Part shown: piece by piece, positions 8,598 to 17,040 of the stretch
Layout: each line of letters starts with the position of its first letter
How positions within the stretch are numbered: position 1 is the first letter of the stretch
Assembly: GCF_030406905.1 (NCBI RefSeq)
Contig: NZ_CP129137.1
Coordinates: 2,483,001-2,547,000 of the forward strand
From: Streptomyces sp. HUAS CB01
GTDB lineage: Bacteria; Actinomycetota; Actinomycetes; Streptomycetales; Streptomycetaceae
Length of the DNA: 64,000 nucleotides
Direction of reading: 5' to 3'
Notes under the pieces: model-generated
Seen by the model: only the letters and a program-made list of their open reading frames with translations
The model's database searches: none
What the model was told of the DNA's origin: nothing
Position numbers and translations under genes: made by a program

Positions 8598-9221
8598 ATG
8601 AAGTCGAAGGGCTTTCTGCTGGCCGTGGCCGTCTGCGCCGGGGTGTGGCTCGTGCAGAACGGCGCGCGGCCCGTCACCCCGCCCACCCCCTCCGCCGCCG
8701 AGGCCTTCGCCACCGGCCGGCACACGGACGCCGCCGCCCCTCCGCTGCCCCCGTCGCCGCCGGTCCGGCTGCGCATCCCGCGCATCGCCGTGGACGCCCC
8801 CGTGACCCGGCTCGGGCTGGCCCCCGACAACAGCCTGGAGGTGCCGCCCGCCGACCAGGGCGAGGTGGCCGGCTGGTACGCCGGCGGCACCGCCCCGGGC
8901 GCCCGGGGCACCGCGATCGTCGCCGGTCACGTCGACAACGCCGACGGGCCCGCCGTCTTCTACAAGCTGGGCACCCTGAAGAAGGGCAACCACGTGGAGG
9001 TCCTCCGCGAGGACGGCCGCACGGCGGTCTTCACGGTCGACGCGGTCGAGGTGTACGAGAACGACGCCTTCCCCGACCGGAAGGTGTACGGGGCCGCGCG
9101 CAGGGCCGAACTGCGGGTGATCACCTGCGGCGGCCCGTTCGACGAGCGGACCGGTTACCGGGGCAACGTGGTCGCCTTCGCGCACCTGGTCGGGGTGCGT
9201 GGGCCCGCGTCACGGGGCTGA
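8598..9221 (+). CDS. Class F sortase
   Basis: A 207-residue membrane-anchored transpeptidase. An N-terminal signal anchor (GFLLAVAVCAGVWLVQ) is followed by a Pro-rich linker and the sortase beta-barrel, starting VRLRIPRIAVDAPV. The catalytic triad is visible as H111 (VAGHVDN), C177 (VITCGGPFD) and R188 (TGYRGN). Class F sortases are typical of actinobacteria; where tested, they cleave LPxTG-like motifs and join the protein to peptidoglycan or act on unusual substrates. The ATG has GGAGG 5 nt upstream. The upstream secreted protein is the obvious candidate partner. Confidence 0.9.
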   Translation: MKSKGFLLAVAVCAGVWLVQNGARPVTPPTPSAAEAFATGRHTDAAAPPLPPSPPVRLRIPRIAVDAPVTRLGLAPDNSLEVPPADQGEVAGWYAGGTAPGARGTAIVAGHVDNADGPAVFYKLGTLKKGNHVEVLREDGRTAVFTVDAVEVYENDAFPDRKVYGAARRAELRVITCGGPFDERTGYRGNVVAFAHLVGVRGPASRG

Positions 9222-9277
9222 GGCGCGCCGCCCGTCCGCCCGGCGCCGCCGCGCGCACCCCTCCCCCACCGATGCCC

Positions 9278-10057
9278 CTACCCCGACCACTGGTCGAACG
9301 CCAGCTTCGCCACCAGCGAGAACACGACCACGAGCAGCACCCCGCGCACGAACTCCGCGCCCTTGCGGAGCGCCATCCGCGCCCCGAACATGCCGCCCGC
9401 CAGGTTGAACACCGCCATCAGCGCGGCCAGCTGCCACAGCACCGTCCCCTGGTGGGCGAACATCGCGAGCGCGCCGGCGTTGGTGCACACGTTGACGATC
9501 TTGGCGGTGGCGGAGGCGGTGACCAGGTCGAGGTGGAGCACGGCGGTCAGGGCCAGCACCAGGAAGGTGCCGGTACCGGGCCCGAACAGGCCGTCGTAGA
9601 AGCCGATCCCGCCGCCGACGAGGACGATCGCGGTGGCGATGCGGGCGCGGGTGACCGGGCCCCGGTCCCCGTGGGTGCCGAAGGAGGGGCGCAGCATCAC
9701 GAACGCCGCGACGGCCAGCAGCACCACCATGATCACGGGCCGGAGGACGTCGCTGCTGATGCCCGCGGCGAAGAACGCCCCGCCCATGGAGCCGGCGAGC
9801 GCGGCGAGCCCGATCCGCACCGCCGTCCCCACCTGCACCGGGGCCTTGCGGACGTAGGTGACCGCCGCTCCGGTGGTGCCGACGATCGCGACCGCCTTGT
9901 TGGTGCCGAGGATCTGCGCGGCGGGCACCTGCGGCATACCGAGCAGCAGCGCCGGCAGGAGCAGCAGCCCCCCGCCGCCGACCACCGCGTCGATCCAGCC
10001 GGCCGCCGCCGCGGCGGCACAGAGGAGGACGAGGGTGGTCAGCGATATGTCGGGCAT
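9278..10057 (-). CDS. TauE/SafE family membrane permease (DUF81)
   Basis: A 259-residue protein with about eight hydrophobic segments and the two half-repeats of the TauE/SafE family: GWIDAVVGGGGLLLLPALLL near the N-terminus and GGGIGFYDGLFGPGTGTFLV in the second half, plus ILGTNKAVAIVGTTGAAVTY. Family members export sulfite, sulfoacetate or other small anions. No substrate can be read from the sequence. It is convergent with the sortase gene and divergent from the nitrite reductase operon. Confidence 0.87.
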   Translation of the reverse strand: MPDISLTTLVLLCAAAAAAGWIDAVVGGGGLLLLPALLLGMPQVPAAQILGTNKAVAIVGTTGAAVTYVRKAPVQVGTAVRIGLAALAGSMGGAFFAAGISSDVLRPVIMVVLLAVAAFVMLRPSFGTHGDRGPVTRARIATAIVLVGGGIGFYDGLFGPGTGTFLVLALTAVLHLDLVTASATAKIVNVCTNAGALAMFAHQGTVLWQLAALMAVFNLAGGMFGARMALRKGAEFVRGVLLVVVFSLVAKLAFDQWSG

Positions 10058-10196
10058 GGCGCGACCCTACGAACAAGATGCATGTGCCGTCCATCGATCC
10101 CGTGAGTTCTGAGCTGCCTCTGAGGTTCGCGTCGCGGGCGGACCCAGGCCGGGGGCCCTGCCCTCACACGGCGGCGGGACGGACGCTGAGGGCAGT

Positions 10197-10256
10197 GTTC
10201 CGCACGGGAAACAACCGGGATGCGGACGGGTAACACCCGCATCGCACGCTGCGTAC
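10197..10256 (+). promoter_or_regulatory. Nitrite reductase operon promoter with phased GlnR-like half sites
   Basis: Five pentamers are spaced exactly 11 nt apart: GTTCC (10197), GAAAC (10208), GATGC (10219), GTAAC (10230) and ATCGC (10241). GAAAC and GTAAC match the two halves of the GlnR box exactly. GTAACAC starts 27 nt before the ATG, as in front of narB. The GlnR activator is known to control nirB and nitrate reductase genes in S. coelicolor; binding here is inferred. Confidence 0.55.
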
Positions 10257-11483
10257 ATGAATTCGAGGATCGTGGTGATCGGCGCCGGGATGGCGGGAAC
10301 GCGGCTGGCGCGGCAGCTCGCCCCGGCGCACGACGTCACGCTGCTCGGCGAGGAGCCGCACGCCCCCTACAACCGGGTGCTGCTGGCCGACGTCCTGGCC
10401 GGCCGGTACGGGCCCGAGGTGATCGCGCTGCCCCCGGTCCCCCAGGGCGCCGCCGAGGTGCGGCGCGGGGTGCGGGCGGTACGCATCGACCGGGCCGCGC
10501 GGACCGTGCACTGCGCCGACGGCTCGACGGCGGAGTACGACCGGCTGGTGCTGGCGACCGGGTCGAACCCGGTGCTGCCGCCGCTGCGCGGACTCGACGG
10601 CGGGCTCCCGGACGGCGTCCACCCCTTCCGCACCCTCGACGACTGCCTGGCGCTCGCGGCCGTGGCCCGGCCCGGCAGCCGCGCGGTCGTCGTCGGCGGC
10701 GGACTGCTCGGCGTCTCCGCCGCCCGGGCGCTCGCCGAACGCGGAGCGGAGGTCGTCGTCGCCCACCAGGGCCCCACCCTGATGGACCGCCACCTCGACC
10801 CGGAGGCCGGCGGCCTGGTGCGCCGCCACCTCGAAGGACTCGGCGTGGAGGTCCACACCGAGTGCCACGCCCGTGGGCTGCGCCACCGCGAAGGGGCCGT
10901 CACCGGCGTCGAACTCGCCGACGGCTTCGTCCTGGACGCCGACCACGTCGTCCTCGCCTGCGGCGTCCGCCCCCGCACCGGCCTCGCCGCGGACGCGGGC
11001 CTCACGGTCCGCCAGGGCGTCGTCGTCGACGACACCCTCACCACCTCCGACCCCCACGTCCACGCCGTCGGCGACTGCGCCGAACACGGCGGCACCGTCT
11101 ACGGACTGGCGACCCCCGCCCTGGAACAGGCCGACGTGCTGGCGGCGGTCCTGACGGCCGCGACCGTACCGGGCCGGGGGCCGGGCGCCCCCCGCTACAC
11201 CGGCACCCGGTCCCTCACCCGGCTCACCCTCGGCTCCGCCGGCGCGTTCGACGTCGCCGCGTTCGGTGAGCCGTCGCCGCGGCCCGGGGACGACGTCGTG
11301 CGCCTCGCGGACGCCACCCGCGGCGCCTACCGCAAGGTCGTCGTCCGCGGCGACCGGCTCGTCGGCGGCGTACTCCTCGGGGACCTCGCCTCCGTCGGCG
11401 CGCTCGCCCGGGCCTGGGAGGGCGACGACCCTCTCCCCGACGCACCCCTGCTCCACCTGCTCACCACCGATGGAGGACTCTGA
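10257..11483 (+). CDS. FAD-dependent pyridine nucleotide oxidoreductase of the nitrite reductase operon
   Basis: A 408-residue protein with an N-terminal FAD motif (IVVIGAGMAGTRLA, residues 4-17), an NAD(P) motif (AVVVGGGLLGVSAARAL) and a second FAD-contact motif (HVHAVGDCAEH). This is the NirB N-terminal/NasB type of ferredoxin or rubredoxin reductase. It resembles the first 450 residues of the next protein, so it is probably an electron-transfer partner or a duplicated reductase module for nitrite reduction. It ends 1 nt before nirB begins, forming a tight operon. Confidence 0.85.
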   Translation: MNSRIVVIGAGMAGTRLARQLAPAHDVTLLGEEPHAPYNRVLLADVLAGRYGPEVIALPPVPQGAAEVRRGVRAVRIDRAARTVHCADGSTAEYDRLVLATGSNPVLPPLRGLDGGLPDGVHPFRTLDDCLALAAVARPGSRAVVVGGGLLGVSAARALAERGAEVVVAHQGPTLMDRHLDPEAGGLVRRHLEGLGVEVHTECHARGLRHREGAVTGVELADGFVLDADHVVLACGVRPRTGLAADAGLTVRQGVVVDDTLTTSDPHVHAVGDCAEHGGTVYGLATPALEQADVLAAVLTAATVPGRGPGAPRYTGTRSLTRLTLGSAGAFDVAAFGEPSPRPGDDVVRLADATRGAYRKVVVRGDRLVGGVLLGDLASVGALARAWEGDDPLPDAPLLHLLTTDGGL

Positions 11484-11484
11484 G

Positions 11485-13995
11485 ATGACCACCCCCACGA
11501 TCGTGCTCGTCGGCCACGGGATGGTCGGCCAGCACTTCCTGGAGGCCCTCGCGGAGCGCGGCGTCACCGGTCGCGCGCGGGTCGTCGTGCTGTGCGAGGA
11601 ACCGCGCCCCGCCTACGACCGGGTCCAGCTCACCTCGTACTTCTCCGGCCGGACACCCGACGACCTCTCCCTCGTCGAGGACGGGTTCATGGCGCGGCAC
11701 GGCATCGAACTCCACCTCGACGACCCGGCGGAGCACATCGACCGCGACGCCCGCACGGTCACCTCCCGCAGCGGGCGGACGTTCGCGTACGACACGCTCG
11801 TCCTGGCCACCGGCTCCTACCCGTTCGTACCGCCCGTACCCGGCCGCGACGCCGAGGGCTGCTTCGTCTACCGCACCATCGAGGACCTCCTCGCGATCGA
11901 GGAGTACGCCAAGACCTGCCGCACCGGCGTCGTCGTCGGCGGCGGGCTCCTCGGCCTGGAGGCGGCGGGCGCGCTCAAGGGCCTGGGCCTGGACACCCAC
12001 GTCGTGGAGTTCGCGCCGCGGCTGATGCCGGTGCAGGTCGACGACGGCGGCGGCGCCGCGCTGCTGCGCACCATCGAGGGCATGGGCCTGAGCGTCCACA
12101 CCGGGGTCGGCACCCAGGAGATCGTCGCCGACGGCTCCGTCGTCACCGGCATGAACCTCTCCGACGGCTCGTCTCTCGCCACCGACCTGGTGGTCTTCTC
12201 CGCGGGCGTGCGCCCCCGCGACCAGCTGGCCCGCGACACGGGCCTCGCGGTCGGCGACCGCGGAGGCATCGTCGTCGACGAGCGGTGCCGCACCTCCGAC
12301 CCGGACGTGTACGCGATCGGCGAGTGCGCCCTCGCCTCGGACGGGCGGGTCTACGGGCTCGTCGCACCCGGCTACGACATGGCGAAGACCGTCGCGGACG
12401 TCCTCGCCGACCGCACCTCCGACAGCTCCTTCACCGGCGCCGACACCTCCACCAAGCTGAAGCTCCTCGGCGTGGACGTGGCCTCGTTCGGCGACGCGCA
12501 CGGCACGGCCGAGGGCAGTCTGGACGTCGTCTACGCCGACTCCCGCTCCGGCGTCTACAAGAAGCTGGTCGTCGGCGCGGACGGCGCCCTGCTCGGCGGC
12601 GTCCTCGTCGGCGACGCCGACTCGTACGGCATGCTCCGCCCGCTCACCGGCACCGTGCCCCCCGTACCGGCCGAGCAGTTGGTGCTGCCCGCCGGCGCCG
12701 GGGCACCCGTCGCCCTCGGCCCGTCCGCGCTGCCCGACGAGGCCGTGATCTGCTCCTGCCACAACGTCACCAAGGGCGAGATCTGCGCCCACACCACCCT
12801 GCCCGAGGTGAAGAAGTGCACCAAGGCGGGCACGGGCTGCGGAAGCTGCGTCAAGATCATCGGCCGGTTGCTGCCACAGGCCGCCGACCAGGGCCTGTGC
12901 GCCTGCTTCTCCCACACCCGCAGCGAGCTGTACGAGATCGTCCGCACACTCGGCCTCACCTCGTACACCGAACTCCTCGACTCCCACGGGCGGGAGGAGG
13001 CCCGCGGCGGCGACGGATGCGAGATCTGCAAGCCCGCCGTCGGCTCGATCCTCGCCAGCCTCGGCAACGGCTACATCCTCGACGGCGAGCAGGGCGCGCT
13101 CCAGGACACCAACGACCACTTCCTCGCCAACCTGCAGCGCAACGGCTCGTACTCGATCGTGCCGCGCATCCCCGGCGGGGAGATCACCCCCGAGAAGCTC
13201 ATCGTGATCGGCGAGGTCGCCCGGGACTTCGGCCTCTACACCAAGATCACCGGCGGCCAGCGGATCGACCTGTTCGGCGCCCGCGTGGACCAGCTGCCCT
13301 CCATCTGGACCCGCCTGGTGGACGCCGGCTTCGAATCGGGCCACGCCTACGGAAAGTCGCTGCGCACCGTCAAGTCCTGCGTGGGACAGACCTGGTGCCG
13401 CTACGGGGTCCAGGACAGCGTCCGCATGGCGATCGACCTCGAACTGCGCTACCGCGGTCTGCGCGCCCCCCACAAGCTGAAGTCGGCGGTCTCCGGCTGC
13501 GCCCGCGAGTGCGCCGAGGCGCAGTCGAAGGACTTCGGCGTCATCGCCACCGCCGGCGGCTGGAACCTGTACGTCGGCGGCAACGGCGGGGCCACCCCGC
13601 GCCACGCGGACCTGCTCGCCCAGGACCTCTCCGACGCCGAACTCGTCCGGCTCATCGACCGGTTCCTCATGTTCTACATCCGCACCGCGGACCGCCTGGA
13701 GCGCACGTCGGTGTGGCTGGAACGCCTGGAGGGCGGACTCGACCACCTGCGCGACGTCGTGGTCCACGACTCCCTCGGACTGTGCGACGAACTCGAGGCG
13801 ATGATGGCCCGGCACGTGGCCGGCTACCGCGACGAGTGGGCCGAGACCCTCGACGACCCGGACCGGCTGCGCCGCTTCGTGTCGTTCGTGAACGCGCCGG
13901 ACGCACCGGACCCGTCGGTGAAGTTCGTCCCCGAGCGCGACCAGATCAAGCCGGACCTCACCGTACTCACCCTGGAAGGGACGACCGCCCGATGA
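11485..13995 (+). CDS. nirB: Nitrite reductase (NADH) large subunit
   Basis: An 836-residue cytoplasmic enzyme that reduces nitrite to ammonium using NADH. The domains in order are: FAD/NAD reductase (IVLVGHGMVGQHFL, then GVVVGGGLLGLEAAGAL); a BFD-like [2Fe-2S] domain with cysteines near 423, 425, 445, 452 and 455 (CSCHNVTKGEIC, GTGCGSC); and the ferredoxin-like and siroheme/[4Fe-4S] domains with C632, C638, C672 and C676 (SCVGQTWCRYG, SGCARECAEAQ). The start ATG at 11485 follows GGAGG at 11472 and the previous stop by 1 nt. It overlaps nirD by ATGA. Confidence 0.95.
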   Translation: MTTPTIVLVGHGMVGQHFLEALAERGVTGRARVVVLCEEPRPAYDRVQLTSYFSGRTPDDLSLVEDGFMARHGIELHLDDPAEHIDRDARTVTSRSGRTFAYDTLVLATGSYPFVPPVPGRDAEGCFVYRTIEDLLAIEEYAKTCRTGVVVGGGLLGLEAAGALKGLGLDTHVVEFAPRLMPVQVDDGGGAALLRTIEGMGLSVHTGVGTQEIVADGSVVTGMNLSDGSSLATDLVVFSAGVRPRDQLARDTGLAVGDRGGIVVDERCRTSDPDVYAIGECALASDGRVYGLVAPGYDMAKTVADVLADRTSDSSFTGADTSTKLKLLGVDVASFGDAHGTAEGSLDVVYADSRSGVYKKLVVGADGALLGGVLVGDADSYGMLRPLTGTVPPVPAEQLVLPAGAGAPVALGPSALPDEAVICSCHNVTKGEICAHTTLPEVKKCTKAGTGCGSCVKIIGRLLPQAADQGLCACFSHTRSELYEIVRTLGLTSYTELLDSHGREEARGGDGCEICKPAVGSILASLGNGYILDGEQGALQDTNDHFLANLQRNGSYSIVPRIPGGEITPEKLIVIGEVARDFGLYTKITGGQRIDLFGARVDQLPSIWTRLVDAGFESGHAYGKSLRTVKSCVGQTWCRYGVQDSVRMAIDLELRYRGLRAPHKLKSAVSGCARECAEAQSKDFGVIATAGGWNLYVGGNGGATPRHADLLAQDLSDAELVRLIDRFLMFYIRTADRLERTSVWLERLEGGLDHLRDVVVHDSLGLCDELEAMMARHVAGYRDEWAETLDDPDRLRRFVSFVNAPDAPDPSVKFVPERDQIKPDLTVLTLEGTTAR

Positions 13996-14339
13996 CGATC
14001 CAGGACGCACCCGCGATCACGCTCCAGCTCGAACTGGGCGGCAGCTGGCTGCCCGTCTGCGAGATCACCCGGCTCACCCCGGGCCGGGGCATGGCAGCCC
14101 TGCTCCCCGACGGCCGGCAGGCCGCGGTCTTCCTGGACCGCTCCGGGACGCCGTACGCGATCGACAACCGCGACCCGTTCACCGGCGCCCAGGTCCTGTC
14201 CCGGGGCCTGCTGGGCTCCGCCGACGGGCGGGCCTTCGTCGCCTCCCCGCTGCTGAAGCAGCGCTTCGACCTGGCCACGGGCCGCTGCCTGGACGACGAC
14301 GAGGTGTCGGTGCGGGCGTACGCCGTGCGCTGGACCTGA
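13992..14339 (+). CDS. nirD: Nitrite reductase (NADH) small subunit
   Basis: A 115-residue Rieske-fold subunit that pairs with NirB. The NirD family keeps the fold but lacks the Rieske Cys/His ligands, and that is the case here: LPVCEITRLTPGRGMAALL, AVFLDRSGTPYAIDNRDPF, then SPLLKQRFDLATGRCLDD. The ATG overlaps the nirB stop (ATGA), indicating translational coupling. It is the last gene of the nitrite reductase operon and is followed by a GC-rich hairpin. Confidence 0.93.
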   Translation: MTIQDAPAITLQLELGGSWLPVCEITRLTPGRGMAALLPDGRQAAVFLDRSGTPYAIDNRDPFTGAQVLSRGLLGSADGRAFVASPLLKQRFDLATGRCLDDDEVSVRAYAVRWT

Positions 14340-14345
14340 CGGGAC

Positions 14346-14380
14346 CCGGGCCGGCGGCGCGACGGGGGGCGCCGGCCCGG
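14346..14380 (+). terminator. GC-rich hairpin after nirD
   Basis: An 11-bp inverted repeat (14346-14356 with 14370-14380) starts 6 nt after the nirD stop. It lacks a T-tract, as is common for Streptomyces terminators. Confidence 0.6.
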
Positions 14381-14509
14381 ATCCCCGAGGGCGCCCGCCG
14401 GGAGAACCCGTCGCCGCCGGACGGGACCGCGCGCCGGGGGCAGGGCCGGCGTCGGGCGGGAGGGGCCCGCTCCTGCGGGGCGGGCACGCGCGAACCGGCG
14501 ATCGCCGGG

Positions 14510-14556
14510 GGAGCCGGAGGAGCCGGAGGAGCCCTGGGGGCCGGAGGAGCCCGGGG
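14510..14556 (+). repeat. 9-nt tandem repeat GCCGGAGGA
   Basis: Three to four near-perfect copies of GCCGGAGGA, broken once by CCTGGGG, lie in the otherwise featureless 285-nt gap between nirD and the DinB gene. I see no ORF with coding-like codon use here. Confidence 0.65.
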
Positions 14557-14625
14557 GGGAACGCGCCCCCGGCGGACGGTAATCCGCGTGCGGCCCGGAG
14601 CGGGCCTCCACTACGGTCGGCGCCC

Positions 14626-15138
14626 ATGACCCTTCCCCGCATACGTCCCCCCTTCGTGGCGGACGAACGGACCCAGCTCGTCGGCTGGCTCGACATGCAG
14701 CGCGCGATCGTCGCCTACAAGTGCGAAGGCCTCGCGGAAGCGGACGCCCACCGGCCGGTCCTGCCGACCTCGCCCCTGATGACCGTGGCGGGCATCGTCT
14801 CCCATCTCCGCTGGACCGAGAACGCCTGGTTCGAGGTCCTCTTCCTCGGCCGGCCCGCCGACGGCCCGCAGTTCGCCGAGTCGCCCGAGGACGCCGACAT
14901 GCGGGTCGAGGGCGTCCCGCTGGCGCGCCTGCTGGAGGAGTACGAGCGGCAGTGCGCGATCTCCAACGAGATCGTCGCGGCCCACTCGCTCGACGAGACC
15001 GGCCGCCACCCCGACTACACGTCGTCCGCCGCGTCCCTGCGCTGGATGCTGATCCACATGGTGGAGGAGACCGCCCGGCACGCCGGTCACCTGGACACCG
15101 TCCGGGAACTGCTCGACGGGGAGAAGGGCTACTACTGA
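14626..15138 (+). CDS. DinB family / mycothiol transferase-like protein (DUF664)
   Basis: A 170-residue four-helix protein of the DinB superfamily. The metal-binding histidine pattern is visible in GIVSHLRWTENAWFE and in HMVEETARHAGHLDTVRELL, consistent with a three-His site. Actinobacterial members include mycothiol-dependent S-transferases and detoxification enzymes. No substrate can be assigned. It lies alone between nirD and the SDR gene. Confidence 0.82.
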   Translation: MTLPRIRPPFVADERTQLVGWLDMQRAIVAYKCEGLAEADAHRPVLPTSPLMTVAGIVSHLRWTENAWFEVLFLGRPADGPQFAESPEDADMRVEGVPLARLLEEYERQCAISNEIVAAHSLDETGRHPDYTSSAASLRWMLIHMVEETARHAGHLDTVRELLDGEKGYY

Positions 15139-15358
15139 CCGGGCACGCCGGGACGCACCCGCCGGCCGGCCCCGGCACACCCGCCTGACGGGCACTCGGA
15201 CCTGCTCCTTACCCGCCCGCACGGCCGGCCCTACTCTGGCGGCACGGCTCGCCCCCACCGGCGCACCGGGCGCCCGCCGGCGCACCGGCCAGGCGCGCAC
15301 CGCGCAGGCACGCGCGCCGGCGAGACCCGCCGAGTGACCGGAACCGGAGGAGCACCGC

Positions 15359-16294
15359 ATGCCGTCGACGACCGGCTGGACGACGCACGACATCCCCGAC
15401 CAGAGCGGCCGCACCGCCGTGGTCACCGGGGCCAACAGCGGCATCGGGCTCGTCACGGCCCGGGAACTGGCGAGGCGCGGGGCGCGGGTGCTGCTCGCCT
15501 GCCGCAGCGAGGAGCGCGGCAGGTACGCCGAGGAGCTCGTACGGCGCCAGGTGCCCGGCGCGGACGTGGAGTTCAGGCCGCTCGACCTCGCCGACCTGGC
15601 GTCCGTGAGGGCGTTCGCGGAGTCGTACACCCCCGGGACGCTGGACCTGCTCGTCAACAACGCCGGCGTCATGGCCCTGCCGTACGGCCGGACCGCCGAT
15701 GGCTTCGAGGCCCAGTTCGGGATCAACCACCTGGGGCACTTCGCCCTGACCGGGCTGCTCGTCCGGAAGCTGCTGAACACCTCCGGCGCCCGGGTCGTGA
15801 CCGTGTCCAGCGCGATGCACGCGGTGGCCGACATCGACATGGGCGACCTCAACAGCGAACGCCGATACCGCCGCTGGATCGCCTACGGCCGCTCCAAGAC
15901 GGCCAATCTGCTGTTCACGCACGAGCTCGCGCGGCGGCTCCGGGCCGCCGGCTCGGACGTCGTCGCGGCGGCCGCGCACCCCGGCTACGCGGCGACCAAC
16001 CTCCAGACGGCCGGGGCGAGGATGGAGGGCCGCCGGACCGCCGAACGGCTCGCGGAGCTCGGCAACCGGGTCTTCGCCCGGTCCGCGGAGGCGGGGGCGC
16101 TGCCCACGCTGTACGCGGCGACGGCTCCCGGCGTGCGCCCCGATTCGTTCACCGGACCGCCCCCGCTGGGCCGGCGGGGCGCGCCCACCGGGGCCCGGCG
16201 GGCCGGGTGGACGGTGGACGACGTCGCCGGCGAGCGGCTCTGGGTGGCCTCCGAGCAGCTCACCGGCGTGACGTACGACGATCTCGAGGGCTGA
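15359..16294 (+). CDS. Short-chain dehydrogenase/reductase
   Basis: A 311-residue NAD(P)-dependent oxidoreductase of the atypical/retinol-dehydrogenase-like SDR group. It has the cofactor motif TGANSGIG (residues 23-30), LVNNAGVMALP, the catalytic serine in VTVSSAMH and the YxxxK pair in AYGRSKTANLLF. A long substrate-binding C-terminus (PDSFTGPPPLGRRG) follows. Substrate unknown. GGAGG lies 6 nt upstream of the ATG. It is convergent with the VOC gene, with a 14-nt gap. Confidence 0.88.
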   Translation: MPSTTGWTTHDIPDQSGRTAVVTGANSGIGLVTARELARRGARVLLACRSEERGRYAEELVRRQVPGADVEFRPLDLADLASVRAFAESYTPGTLDLLVNNAGVMALPYGRTADGFEAQFGINHLGHFALTGLLVRKLLNTSGARVVTVSSAMHAVADIDMGDLNSERRYRRWIAYGRSKTANLLFTHELARRLRAAGSDVVAAAAHPGYAATNLQTAGARMEGRRTAERLAELGNRVFARSAEAGALPTLYAATAPGVRPDSFTGPPPLGRRGAPTGARRAGWTVDDVAGERLWVASEQLTGVTYDDLEG

Positions 16295-16308
16295 CGCCCG
16301 GGCCGGGA

Positions 16309-16716
16309 CTACCGGCCTTCGGCGGCCTTCTCGTCCATCCAGACGACCTCCCAGATGTGGTGGTCCGGGTCCTGGAACGAACGGCCGTACATGAAGCCGT
16401 GGTCCTGCGGCTCGTTCGCCGGCGAGCCGCCGGCCGCGAGGGCCGCGTCGGTCAGCTGGTCGACCTTCTCGCGGCTCTCGGCGCTCAGTGCGACGATCAC
16501 CTCGGTGCTGGTGGCCGCGTCGGCGACGTCCTTCTTGGTGAAGTCCTTGAACCGGGCCTCGGTCAGGAGCATCGCGAAGATCGTGTCGCTGATGACCATG
16601 CAGGCGGCGGTCTCGTCGGTGAACTGGGGGTTGAAGGTGTAGCCGACCGCCTCCCAGAAGGCCTTCGACGCGTCGAGGTCCTTCACCGGCAGGTTCACGA
16701 AGATCATCTGGGACAT
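16309..16716 (-). CDS. VOC (glyoxalase/dioxygenase-fold) family protein
   Basis: A 135-residue protein with two beta-alpha-beta-beta-beta modules: IFVNLPVKDLDASKAFWEAV at the start and YGRSFQDPDHHIWEVVWMDE near the end. The C-terminal H-x-E-type residues (HHIWEV) are the usual metal-binding positions. It resembles the small extradiol-like/glyoxalase-resistance proteins common in Streptomyces. Reaction unknown. It is divergent from the DUF4287 gene over a 324-nt gap. Confidence 0.82.
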   Translation of the reverse strand: MSQMIFVNLPVKDLDASKAFWEAVGYTFNPQFTDETAACMVISDTIFAMLLTEARFKDFTKKDVADAATSTEVIVALSAESREKVDQLTDAALAAGGSPANEPQDHGFMYGRSFQDPDHHIWEVVWMDEKAAEGR

Positions 16717-17040
16717 GGCGGGTGCCTCTCTCGTGGTGTTCGCTCGTCGTCGCGCCCTCGGGCGTCGCTTGTCGTGGGGGTAGACCCGGGGCGTGTGCCG
16801 AACTCATCGCCCGCGGCGGGGACACTTTCCGGAGGATCCGCGTCCGCGGCCCGGGCGGACGCGGTCGCCCTCGCTCTCGCTCTCGCTCTCGCTCTCGCCC
16901 GTACGGTCATCCTTCCGGGCCGTCGGCCGCGAACACCGCTTCCACGCCGTTTCCCAGGCCGTCCCGCCCGACGCGATCGGCGAACGCGCGCGGGCCTCCG
17001 TGGCGCCCGCGGTGCGCGGGTGCGCGGTACCGTCGGCCCC
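16717..17040. other. Divergent intergenic region with a CTCTCG microsatellite
   Basis: This gap holds the promoters of two divergent genes. At 16868-16897 there is CCCTCG followed by four perfect copies of the hexamer CTCTCG (16874-16897). No ORF with coding-like composition is seen. Promoter hexamers are not clear on either strand. Confidence 0.6.

Noticed and set aside
11461..14010. Minus-strand frame of 849 codons across nirB
   Set aside because: Exact antisense shadow of nirB, with no family motifs.
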